From Streptomyces chromofuscus (GTDB taxonomy: Bacteria; Actinomycetota; Actinomycetes; Streptomycetales; Streptomycetaceae): DNA of 64,000 nucleotides. Location of the stretch: positions 6,637,501-6,701,500 of the forward strand of contig NZ_CP063374.1 in assembly GCF_015160875.1 (NCBI RefSeq), written 5' to 3'. Of this stretch, positions 8,657 through 17,230 are shown piece by piece. Position 1 is the stretch's first letter; the number at the start of each line of letters is the position of its first letter. Both the position numbers and the translations under genes were made by a program. Under the pieces are notes generated by a model that searched no databases, was not told where the DNA came from, and saw only the letters and a list, made by a program, of their open reading frames with translations.

Positions 8657-9421
8657 GTGCCGAAATCAGACGTGGACCCGACCGTGCGGCTCGACCTGAG
8701 CGTGGACCGCAGCTCGCCCGTTCCGCTGTACTTCCAGCTGTCCCAGAAGCTGGAGGCCGCCATCGAGCACGGCGCGCTCACGCCCGGCAGCCTGTTGGGC
8801 AACGAGATCGAGCTCGCCGGCCGGCTGGGCCTGTCCCGCCCCACGGTCCGCCAGGCCATCCAGTCCCTGGTCGACAAGGGCCTGCTGGTGCGCCGCCGTG
8901 GCGTCGGCACGCAGGTCGTGCACAGCCAGGTCAAGCGGCCCCTGGAACTGAGCAGCCTCTATGACGACCTCGAGGCGGCCGGGCAACGTCCGGCCACGAA
9001 GGTCCTGGTCAACACCGTCGTCCCGGCGTCCGCCGAGGTCGCGGCCGCGCTCGGCGTCGCCGAGGCCGGCGAGGTGCACCGCGTCGAACGGCTGCGCCTG
9101 GCGCACGGGGAGCCGATGGCGTACCTGTGCAACTTCCTGCCCACCGGCCTGATCGAGCTGGACACCGATCAACTGGAGGCCACCGGCCTGTACCGGCTGA
9201 TGCGGGCCGCCGGCATCACCCTCCACAGCGCCCGGCAGTCCATCGGCGCCCGCGCCGCCACCGCCGCCGAGGCCGAGCGGCTCGGCGAGAGCGAGGGCGC
9301 CCCGCTGCTGACCATGCAGCGCACGACGTTCGACGACACCGGCCGCGCGGTCGAGTACGGCACGCACACCTACCGCCCGGCCCGCTACTCCTTCGAGTTC
9401 CAGCTGCTCGTGCGGCCCTGA
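8657..9421 (+). CDS. GntR family transcriptional regulator (HutC/UTRA type)
   Basis: Winged-helix repressor of 254 residues. The N-terminal GntR domain is PLYFQLSQKLEAAIEHGALTPG...NEIELAGRLGLSRPTVRQAIQSLVDKGLL. The C-terminal UTRA ligand-binding domain includes VERLRLAHGEPMAYLCNFLP and TMQRTTFDDTGRAVEYGTHTYRPARYSFEFQL. GTG 8657 is selected because the conserved domain starts soon after it and a TACGCT element lies just upstream, giving a near-leaderless mRNA. It probably controls both its own divergent region and the downstream ABC transporter through the identical palindromes at 8595 and 9455, responding to a sugar-type ligand. Confidence 0.9.
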   Translation: MPKSDVDPTVRLDLSVDRSSPVPLYFQLSQKLEAAIEHGALTPGSLLGNEIELAGRLGLSRPTVRQAIQSLVDKGLLVRRRGVGTQVVHSQVKRPLELSSLYDDLEAAGQRPATKVLVNTVVPASAEVAAALGVAEAGEVHRVERLRLAHGEPMAYLCNFLPTGLIELDTDQLEATGLYRLMRAAGITLHSARQSIGARAATAAEAERLGESEGAPLLTMQRTTFDDTGRAVEYGTHTYRPARYSFEFQLLVRP

Positions 9422-9454
9422 GAGGCGCGCCGCCGTGCCGGGTGCTTCGTCGCA

Positions 9455-9467
9455 ATGTCCGGACAAT
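9455..9467. promoter_or_regulatory. Palindromic operator 2 (GntR candidate)
   Basis: Exact copy of the ATGTCCGGACAAT box at 8595, 124 nt upstream of the lipoprotein start. Together the two boxes define a small regulon covering dehydrogenase, regulator and transporter. Confidence 0.75.
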
Positions 9468-9590
9468 GCGACCGGGTCGCGCTCCCCGGTCGTGAGCCGG
9501 ATGATCCCTGTGTTCGATACTGGGGCGTTTGGGTCGGCGTGACGGCCGGCCCCCGCGTACCGGAGAACACAGCAAGAAGGGCACGGCCTC

Positions 9591-10607
9591 GTGGCACGGT
9601 TTTGGACCGGGTTTCGGACCTGGACAGGCATCGCGGTGGCAGGGGCGCTGTGCGCGTCCCTCGCGGGGTGCAGCAGCACCGGCGGCAAGCGCGCCGAGGA
9701 CGCCCGCAAGGCCGCGGCCGCGCAGGGGAAGGCGGCGGTGAACACCCCCCGCTGGACCTTCGCCATGATCACCCACTCGGGCGACGGCGACACCTTCTGG
9801 GACATCGTCCAGAGCGGCGCGGAGCAGGCCGCCGTCAAGGACAACATCAACTTCCTGTACTCGCACGACGACGAGGCCCAGCAGCAGGCGCAGCTGGTGG
9901 ACGCGGCCGTCGACAAGAAGGTCGACGGCATCATCGTCACCCTCGCCAAGCCCGACGCGATGAAGGCCGCCGTCGCCCGCGCGGTCGAGGCGGGCATCCC
10001 GGTGGTCACGGTGAACTCGGGCTCCGCCGAGTCCCGGGAATTCGGCGCGCTCACCCACATCGGCCAGGACGAGACGATCGCCGGCCAGGCCGTCGGGGAG
10101 GAACTCAACAGGCGCGGGAAGAAGAAGGCGCTCTGCATCCTGCACGAGCAGGGCAACGTCGGCCACGAGCAGCGCTGCGCCGGCCTGAAGGAGACCTTCG
10201 ACGGCACCGTGCAGAACCTCTACGTCACCGGCACCAACATGCCCGACGTGCAGTCCGCCGTCGAGGCCAGGCTCCAGTCCGACAGCTCGGTCGACGCCGT
10301 CGTCACCCTCGGCGCCCCGTACGCGGACACGGCCGTCAAGGCCAAGGAGAGCGCCGGCAGCGACGCCGAGATCGACACCTTCGACCTGAACGCCAAGGTG
10401 GCCGCCGGGCTGAAGGACGGCACCCTCGGCTTTGCCGTCGACCAGCAGCCCTACCTCCAGGGCTACGAGGCCGTCGACCTGCTGTGGCTGTACAAGTACA
10501 ACGCCGACGTGCTCGGCGGCGGCAAGCCCGTGCTCACCGGCCCGCAGATCATCACCAAGGACCAGGCGGGCGCCCTGGCGGAGTACACCGAGCGGGGCAC
10601 CCGATGA
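9591..10607 (+). CDS. Sugar ABC transporter substrate-binding lipoprotein
   Basis: Extracytoplasmic binding protein of the ribose/inositol (type I periplasmic-binding) family, 338 residues. A lipoprotein signal peptide ends at the lipobox LAGC, with the lipidated Cys at residue 26. The mature part starts the binding fold with WTFAMITHSGDGDTFWDIVQSGAEQAA, and contains KVDGIIVTLAKPDAMKAAVARAVEAGIPVVTVNSG and FAVDQQPYLQGYEAVDLLWLYKYN. GTG 9591 lies about 10 nt behind AAGAAGG. It overlaps the permease gene by 4 nt (ATGA) and captures the ligand for import. Confidence 0.93.
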   Translation: MARFWTGFRTWTGIAVAGALCASLAGCSSTGGKRAEDARKAAAAQGKAAVNTPRWTFAMITHSGDGDTFWDIVQSGAEQAAVKDNINFLYSHDDEAQQQAQLVDAAVDKKVDGIIVTLAKPDAMKAAVARAVEAGIPVVTVNSGSAESREFGALTHIGQDETIAGQAVGEELNRRGKKKALCILHEQGNVGHEQRCAGLKETFDGTVQNLYVTGTNMPDVQSAVEARLQSDSSVDAVVTLGAPYADTAVKAKESAGSDAEIDTFDLNAKVAAGLKDGTLGFAVDQQPYLQGYEAVDLLWLYKYNADVLGGGKPVLTGPQIITKDQAGALAEYTERGTR

Positions 10608-11628
10608 CCGCGATCACTGACGAAAGGATTCTGCACAGCTCCCCGCTGCGCAGGCTGCTCGGCCGCCCGGAACTGGGCTCGGTCGTCGGCGCCGCCGCCG
10701 TCTTCCTCTTCTTCGCCCTCGCCGCCGACAGCTTCCTGAAGACGGCGAGCCTGAGCACGGTCCTCTACGCGTCCTCCACGATCGGCATCATGGCGGTGCC
10801 GGTCGCGCTGCTGATGATCGGCGGCGAGTTCGACCTGTCCGCGGGCGTCATGGTGACGTCGTCCGCGTTGGTCTCGTCGATGTTCAGCTACCAGATGACG
10901 GCGAACGTCTGGGTCGGCGTCGCCGTCTCCCTGCTCGTCACCCTCGCCGTCGGCGCCTTCAACGGCTTCATGATCACCCGTACGAAGCTGCCGAGCTTCA
11001 TCGTCACGCTCGGCACCTTCCTGATGCTCACCGGCATGAACCTCGGCTTCACCAAGCTGATCTCCGGCACGGTCTCCACCAAGACCATCGCCGACATGGA
11101 GGGCTTCCCCACCGCCCGCGACGTGTTCGCCTCCACGCTGACCCTCGGCGGCGTCGACTTCAAAATCACGATCCTGTGGTGGTTCGCACTGGTCGCCCTC
11201 GCCAGCTGGATCCTGCTGCGCACCCGCGCCGGCAACTGGATCTTCGCGGTCGGCGGCAACGAGGACGCGGCCCGCGCGGTCGGCGTCCCGGTCACCCGGA
11301 CCAAGATCGGCCTCTACATGGGAGTGGCCTTCGGCGCCTGGATCGCCGGCCAGCACCTGCTCTTCAGCTACGACGTCGTCCAGTCCGGCGAGGGCGTCGG
11401 CAACGAGCTGATCTACATCATCGCCGCCGTCATCGGCGGCTGCCTGATCACCGGCGGCTACGGCAGCGCGGTCGGCTCGGCGGTCGGCGCGTTCCTCTTC
11501 GGCATGACCAGCAAGGGCATCGTCTTCGCCGAGTGGAACCCCGACTGGTTCAAGTTCTTCCTCGGGGCGATGCTGCTCCTCGCGACCCTGCTCAACGTCT
11601 GGGTCCGCAAGCGCGCGGAGGCGACCAA

Positions 11629-11632
<4 letters not shown>
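10604..11632 (+). CDS. Sugar ABC transporter permease (RbsC/BPD_transp_2 type)
   Basis: Integral membrane permease, 342 residues with eight to ten hydrophobic segments. Typical motifs of the ribose-type family are visible: MMIGGEFDLSAGVMVTSSALV near residue 70, FIVTLGTFLMLTGMNLGF, and the coupling-helix region TRAGNWIFAVGGNEDAARAVGV. The start ATG overlaps the binding-protein stop (ATGA), and the stop overlaps the ATPase start (GTGA), so all three are translationally coupled. Confidence 0.94.
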
Positions 11633-12420
<788 letters not shown>

Positions 12421-12525
12421 GGGACGCGGGGCACCGCGCGACGAGGCCCGCGGCGTCGCACCCGGCGACGAACCGGAACCCGGCGGTTCGGCACTCCGCA
12501 CCCTCGTGAGGCAGAATCGGCGGCG

Positions 12526-13671
12526 ATGAGCACCTACGGCACCTTCAACGCCCCCATCGGCTCACGGCGCGCGACAGCGCTGCGCACCGTCGGCACGCGG
12601 GAACGCCGTTCCCATCTGACCGCGCCGCGCGTGCCCACCGTCGGCATCGACATCGGCGGCACCAAGGTGATGGCGGGCGTCGTGGACGCCGACGGCAACA
12701 TTCTGGAGCGGCTCCGCACGGAGACCCCGGACAAGTCCAAGAGCCCCAAGGTCGTCGAGGACACCATCGTCGAGCTGGTCCTGGACCTGTCCGACCGGCA
12801 CGACGTGCACGCGGTCGGCATCGGCGCGGCCGGCTGGGTCGACGCCGACCGCAACCGCGTCCTGTTCGCCCCGCACCTGTCCTGGCGCAACGAGCCGCTG
12901 CGCGACCGCATCGCCGGCCGCCTCGCGGTCCCCGTCCTGGTGGACAACGACGCCAACACCGCCGCCTGGGCCGAGTGGCGCTTCGGCGCCGGCCGCGGCG
13001 AGGACCACCTCGTCATGATCACGCTCGGTACCGGCATCGGCGGCGCGATCCTGGAGGACGGCCAGGTCAAGCGCGGCAAGTTCGGCGTCGCCGGCGAGTT
13101 CGGTCACATGCAGGTCGTGCCCGGCGGCCACCGCTGCCCGTGCGGCAACCGCGGCTGCTGGGAGCAGTACAGCTCCGGCAACGCGCTGGTGCGGGAGGCC
13201 CGCGAGCTGGCCGCCGCCGACTCGCCGGTGGCGTACGGGATCATCGAGCACGTCAAGGGCAGCGTCGGCGACATCACCGGCCCGATGATCACCGAGCTGG
13301 CCCGCGAGGGCGACGCGATGTGCATCGAGCTGCTCCAGGACATCGGCCAGTGGCTCGGCGTCGGCATCGCCAACCTGGCCGCCGCCCTCGACCCGTCCTG
13401 CTTCGTGATCGGCGGCGGGGTCTCGGCCGCCGACGACCTGCTCATCGGCCCCGCCCGGGACGCCTTCAAGCGGCACCTCACCGGCCGCGGCTACCGCCCC
13501 GAGGCCCGGATCGTGCGTGCCCAGCTCGGCCCCGAGGCCGGCATGGTCGGCGCCGCCGACCTCGCCCGGCTGGTCGCCCGCCGCTTCCGGCGCGCGAAAC
13601 GGCGCCGGGTCGAGCGGCACGAACGCTACGAGCGGTACGCGCAGGCCCGCCGAAGTCAGGAGTCGCTGTGA
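12526..13671 (+). CDS. ROK family sugar kinase (glucokinase-like)
   Basis: ROK-family hexokinase-fold protein of 381 residues that likely phosphorylates the sugar brought in by the upstream transporter. The phosphate-binding loop is GIDIGGTKVMAGVVD (residue 40 onward), the catalytic Asp is in LVDNDANTAAWAEW, and the ROK zinc site is CPCGNRGCWE. A 38-residue basic N-terminal extension (RRATALRTVGTRERRSHLT) and an Arg-rich C-terminal tail (RRFRRAKRRRVERHERYERY) are longer than in classical GlkA. The stop overlaps the next gene (GTGA). No HTH is seen, so it is a kinase rather than a ROK repressor. Confidence 0.9.
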   Translation: MSTYGTFNAPIGSRRATALRTVGTRERRSHLTAPRVPTVGIDIGGTKVMAGVVDADGNILERLRTETPDKSKSPKVVEDTIVELVLDLSDRHDVHAVGIGAAGWVDADRNRVLFAPHLSWRNEPLRDRIAGRLAVPVLVDNDANTAAWAEWRFGAGRGEDHLVMITLGTGIGGAILEDGQVKRGKFGVAGEFGHMQVVPGGHRCPCGNRGCWEQYSSGNALVREARELAAADSPVAYGIIEHVKGSVGDITGPMITELAREGDAMCIELLQDIGQWLGVGIANLAAALDPSCFVIGGGVSAADDLLIGPARDAFKRHLTGRGYRPEARIVRAQLGPEAGMVGAADLARLVARRFRRAKRRRVERHERYERYAQARRSQESL

Positions 13672-14261
13672 CGAGTGCCCTGCCGCAGCAGCCCGGCCCC
13701 AACGACGAGCCGCCGGCGCCGGGCGAGGACCGCCGCCATGTGATCCGCCGCCGGGCGCTCACCCTGCTCATCATCGTCCTGCTCATCGGCATCCCCGCCG
13801 GATACCTCGTGATCTCCGCCAACCAGAGCCGCGCCAGCGGCAAGGACAAGGAGGAGAAGTACTCGGCGCGGGGGCTGACCGTGGGCTGGCCCTCCAAGGT
13901 GCAGCGGAGGCTGTACCAGGTGCCGATACCGCATCCGGCCAACAAGGTCGCCTGGTACGAGACGAACAACTGGAAGACCAGCCGGCTCTACGTGCAGTTC
14001 CAGACCACGCACGCGGGGCTGGACGCCTTCCTCGCCGACGTCGGCGTCACCCGGGGTGACCTCACGAAGGGCGCCATCACCATCGGCGCGCGCGACCGGC
14101 ACGTCACGGGCTGGAGGTTCTCGGGCCCCGGCGCCCGTCCCGGCGCGCACTTCGGCCTGGTGCACGTGCAGAAGAACCCCAAACCGACGCAGGACATCGT
14201 GGTGAACACGGGCAATCCGACGTATCCGATGGTGTACGTCGTCTCGCGCCTGACTCCCTGA
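13668..14261 (+). CDS. Membrane-anchored extracytoplasmic protein coupled to the ROK kinase
   Basis: A 197-residue protein of unknown function. Residues 1-30 are cytoplasmic, one helix spans about 32-52 (LTLLIIVLLIGIPAGYLVIS), and the rest is an extracytoplasmic domain rich in aromatic residues (VAWYETNNWKTSRLYVQFQTT). GTG 13668 overlaps the kinase stop by 4 nt and has GGAG 6-9 nt upstream, implying co-translation. Its link to sugar sensing or uptake is inference from the operon only. Confidence 0.78.
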   Translation: MTSALPQQPGPNDEPPAPGEDRRHVIRRRALTLLIIVLLIGIPAGYLVISANQSRASGKDKEEKYSARGLTVGWPSKVQRRLYQVPIPHPANKVAWYETNNWKTSRLYVQFQTTHAGLDAFLADVGVTRGDLTKGAITIGARDRHVTGWRFSGPGARPGAHFGLVHVQKNPKPTQDIVVNTGNPTYPMVYVVSRLTP

Positions 14262-14416
14262 GCGATCGTGCTCGTCCGATTCCGGCTGCCTCCTTCACGC
14301 TGATCCTGTTCTGCCCGCTGTCATGGCCGATCCCGGCTGTGAGGGCCGATTGTCAGACCCCGCCCGTAGAGTCGAAGACGACTGATCCGATGTGCGGGCG
14401 GGAGGTGGCAGGACGT

Positions 14417-17230
14417 ATGGGTGGATCCGTGCCCGTGCGGCTGGCGGCTGTCTTCCTGCCCGCGCCGGTGCCCCGGGAGGGGCGGGTGGCCTTCTGGGAC
14501 CCGGACGGCGAGGACACGTCGACGGCGCCCGGCCTCACGCTCACGCGGCTGACCGTCGTACGACCCCATGGGGCCGGGGTCCGCCGCAAGGAGATCCCGG
14601 CGCTGACCCTGCCGGTCGCCGAGGCGCTGCCGTCGCTGGTCCGGGCCCGGCACGATCCGGCCGCCCACCCCGCCGCGGCGTGCTGGGGCGCGGTTGCCCT
14701 GCACGCGCTGCGACTCACGGCCCGTGGCCGTCTCCTCCCCGGACTGACCCCCACCGGGCACGACGCCTGGCGGGCCGGCCCCCTCGACCCCGAGGACATC
14801 GCCCACCTGCGCGCCGTGGCCGCGGCGCTGCCGTACGAGGGGCACGCGGTGCCGCTGCCCGGCCCGGGACCGCTGCGGCTGCCCGAGCCGGAGGCGCTGA
14901 TGCGGGCCTTCCTCGACGCGGTCGCGGACACCCTGCCGCGCACCCCCGCCGCCGAGCACGCCTGCGGCAGGCCGTTCGCGGCCCGCGCGCCCCAGCCCCT
15001 GCCCGCCGCCCACGAATGGGCCGCCGAGGTCGCCGCCGGGATGGACGCGGGCGTGCGGATCTCGCTGCGCCTGGACCTGGCGGCGCACGACCTGTTCGAC
15101 GCGGGGGAGGACAGCGACCGGGTGCGCCGGGCGGGCGCGGCGATCGTCCAGGTGCACAGCCTCCCCGACCCGACGCTCGTCGTGGACGCGGCGGCGCTGT
15201 GGGCGGGGGACGCGGACGGCGACTTCGGTCCCCGCGCGCGCGTGGACGCCGCCCTCGCGGTCCGGCGCGCGGCGCGCGTGTGGGCGCCGCTGGACCGGCT
15301 CGCCGAGCAGGACGTGCCCGACGTGCTCCCCCTGTCCGAGCCGGAGCTCGCCGACCTGCTGGGTGCGGCGGCCTCCCGGCTCGCCGCGGCGGGCGTCGCC
15401 GTGCACTGGCCCCGCGACCTGGCACGGGACCTGACGGCGGCGGCGGTCGTACGCCCGGCGCCGGGCTCGGCCACCGACGGCACCGGCTTCTTCGAGAGCG
15501 AGGAACTGCTCCAGTTCCGCTGGCAGCTGGCCCTCGGCGGCGAGCCGCTCAGCGAGGCGGAGATGGACGCGCTCGCCGAGGCCCACCGCCCCGTCGTACG
15601 GCTGCGCGACCAGTGGGTCCTGGTCGACCCGGCGCTCGTGCGCAAGGCCCGCAAACGGGAACTGGGCCTGCTCGACCCTGTGGACGCGCTGTCCGTCGCG
15701 CTCACCGGCACCGCGGAGGTCGACGGCGAGCAGGTCGAGGCGGTTCCCGTCGGCGCGCTCGCGGCGCTTCGCGACCGCCTCACCGCCGGGGTGAGGCCGG
15801 CCGAACCGCCCGCCGGCCTGTGCGCCACCCTCCGCGACTACCAGCTCCGGGGCCTGGCCTGGCTCGACCTGATGACCTCCCTCGGCCTCGGCGGCTGCCT
15901 CGCCGACGACATGGGACTCGGCAAGACGGTCACCGTCATCGCCCTCCACCTCAAACGGGCCCGCACCGAACCGACTCTGGTCGTCTGCCCGGCGTCGCTG
16001 CTCGGCAACTGGCAGCGGGAGATCGAGCGCTTCGCCCCCGGCGTCCCCGTGCGCCGGTACCACGGCACGGAACGCACCCTGGACGACCTCGACGGCGGCT
16101 TCGTCCTCACCACGTACGGCACCATGCGGTCGGCGGCGGCGACGCTGGCCCGGCAGAAGTGGGGCATGGTCGTCGCCGACGAGGCGCAGCACGTCAAGAA
16201 CCCGTACTCCGCGACGGCGAAGGCCCTGCGTACCATCCCGACGCCCGCGCGCGTCGCCCTGACCGGCACCCCCGTCGAGAACAACCTCTCCGAGCTGTGG
16301 GCGCTGCTGGACTGGACGACGCCCGGCCTGCTCGGCCCGCTGAAGTCCTTCCGCGCCCGGCACGCACGCGCGGTGGAGACCGGAGAGGACGAGGAGGCGG
16401 TGACCCGGCTCGCGCGCCTCGTCCGGCCGTTCCTGCTGCGCCGCAAGAAGTCCGACCCCGGTATCGTCCCCGAGCTGCCGCCCAAGACGGAGACCGACCA
16501 CCCGGTGCCGCTCACCCGTGAACAGGCCGCGCTGTACGAGGCGGTGGTGCGGGAGTCCCTGCTGGCCATCGAGACGGCCGAGGGCATGGCGCGCCGCGGC
16601 CTGGTGCTCAAGCTGCTGACCTCGCTGAAGCAGGTCTGCGACCATCCGGCGCTGTACCTGAAGGAGGAGACCGGCCCGTACGCCGGTGACCGGCTCGCCG
16701 CACGCTCGGGCAAACTCGCCCTGCTGGACGAACTGCTGGACACGCTCCTCTCGGAGGACGGCTCGGCGCTGGTCTTCACGCAGTACGTCGGCATGGCCCG
16801 CCTGATCACGTCCCACCTGTCCGCACGGGCCGTCCCGGTGGACCTGTTGCACGGCGGCACGCCGGTGCCGGAGCGCGAACGGATGGTGGACCGCTTCCAG
16901 GGCGGCGCCACACCGGTGCTGGTCCTGTCCCTCAAGGCCGCCGGCACCGGCCTGAACCTCACCCGCGCGGGCCACGTCGTCCACTTCGACCGCTGGTGGA
17001 ACCCGGCGGTCGAGGAACAGGCCACCGACCGCGCCTACCGCATCGGCCAGACCCAGCCCGTCCAGGTCCACCGCCTCATCACCGAGGGCACCGTGGAGGA
17101 CCGCATCGCCGAGATGCTCCAGTCCAAGCGCGCCCTGGCCGACGCGATCCTCGGCTCCGGCGAGGCGGCCCTCACCGAGCTGACGGACCGCGAACTCGCC
17201 GACCTCGTGTCGCTGCGGAGGATGTCATGA
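14417..17230 (+). CDS. SNF2-family DEAD/DEAH-box helicase
   Basis: Large Swi2/Snf2 ATPase, 937 residues, predicted to translocate on double-stranded DNA. An N-terminal region of about 450 residues (bacterial SNF2-associated) precedes LRDYQLRGLAWLDLM. Helicase motif I is DDMGLGKT near residue 502, motif II is DEAQ near 588, motif III is LTGTPVENN, and the C-terminal lobe ends with motif VI RAYRIGQTQPVQVHRL. Starts at 14339, 14390 and 14417 are in frame; 14417 is preferred for its AGGA site and domain start. The stop overlaps the SWIM gene (ATGA), a pairing conserved in Streptomyces from memory. A role in DNA repair or chromatin remodelling is likely but unproven. Confidence 0.92.
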   Translation: MGGSVPVRLAAVFLPAPVPREGRVAFWDPDGEDTSTAPGLTLTRLTVVRPHGAGVRRKEIPALTLPVAEALPSLVRARHDPAAHPAAACWGAVALHALRLTARGRLLPGLTPTGHDAWRAGPLDPEDIAHLRAVAAALPYEGHAVPLPGPGPLRLPEPEALMRAFLDAVADTLPRTPAAEHACGRPFAARAPQPLPAAHEWAAEVAAGMDAGVRISLRLDLAAHDLFDAGEDSDRVRRAGAAIVQVHSLPDPTLVVDAAALWAGDADGDFGPRARVDAALAVRRAARVWAPLDRLAEQDVPDVLPLSEPELADLLGAAASRLAAAGVAVHWPRDLARDLTAAAVVRPAPGSATDGTGFFESEELLQFRWQLALGGEPLSEAEMDALAEAHRPVVRLRDQWVLVDPALVRKARKRELGLLDPVDALSVALTGTAEVDGEQVEAVPVGALAALRDRLTAGVRPAEPPAGLCATLRDYQLRGLAWLDLMTSLGLGGCLADDMGLGKTVTVIALHLKRARTEPTLVVCPASLLGNWQREIERFAPGVPVRRYHGTERTLDDLDGGFVLTTYGTMRSAAATLARQKWGMVVADEAQHVKNPYSATAKALRTIPTPARVALTGTPVENNLSELWALLDWTTPGLLGPLKSFRARHARAVETGEDEEAVTRLARLVRPFLLRRKKSDPGIVPELPPKTETDHPVPLTREQAALYEAVVRESLLAIETAEGMARRGLVLKLLTSLKQVCDHPALYLKEETGPYAGDRLAARSGKLALLDELLDTLLSEDGSALVFTQYVGMARLITSHLSARAVPVDLLHGGTPVPERERMVDRFQGGATPVLVLSLKAAGTGLNLTRAGHVVHFDRWWNPAVEEQATDRAYRIGQTQPVQVHRLITEGTVEDRIAEMLQSKRALADAILGSGEAALTELTDRELADLVSLRRMS

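Noticed and set aside
14321..17071. Long minus-strand open frame (916 codons) opposite the SNF2 helicase
   Set aside because: Typical antisense shadow of a high-GC gene; its product lacks domains, and the plus-strand SNF2 motifs are complete.
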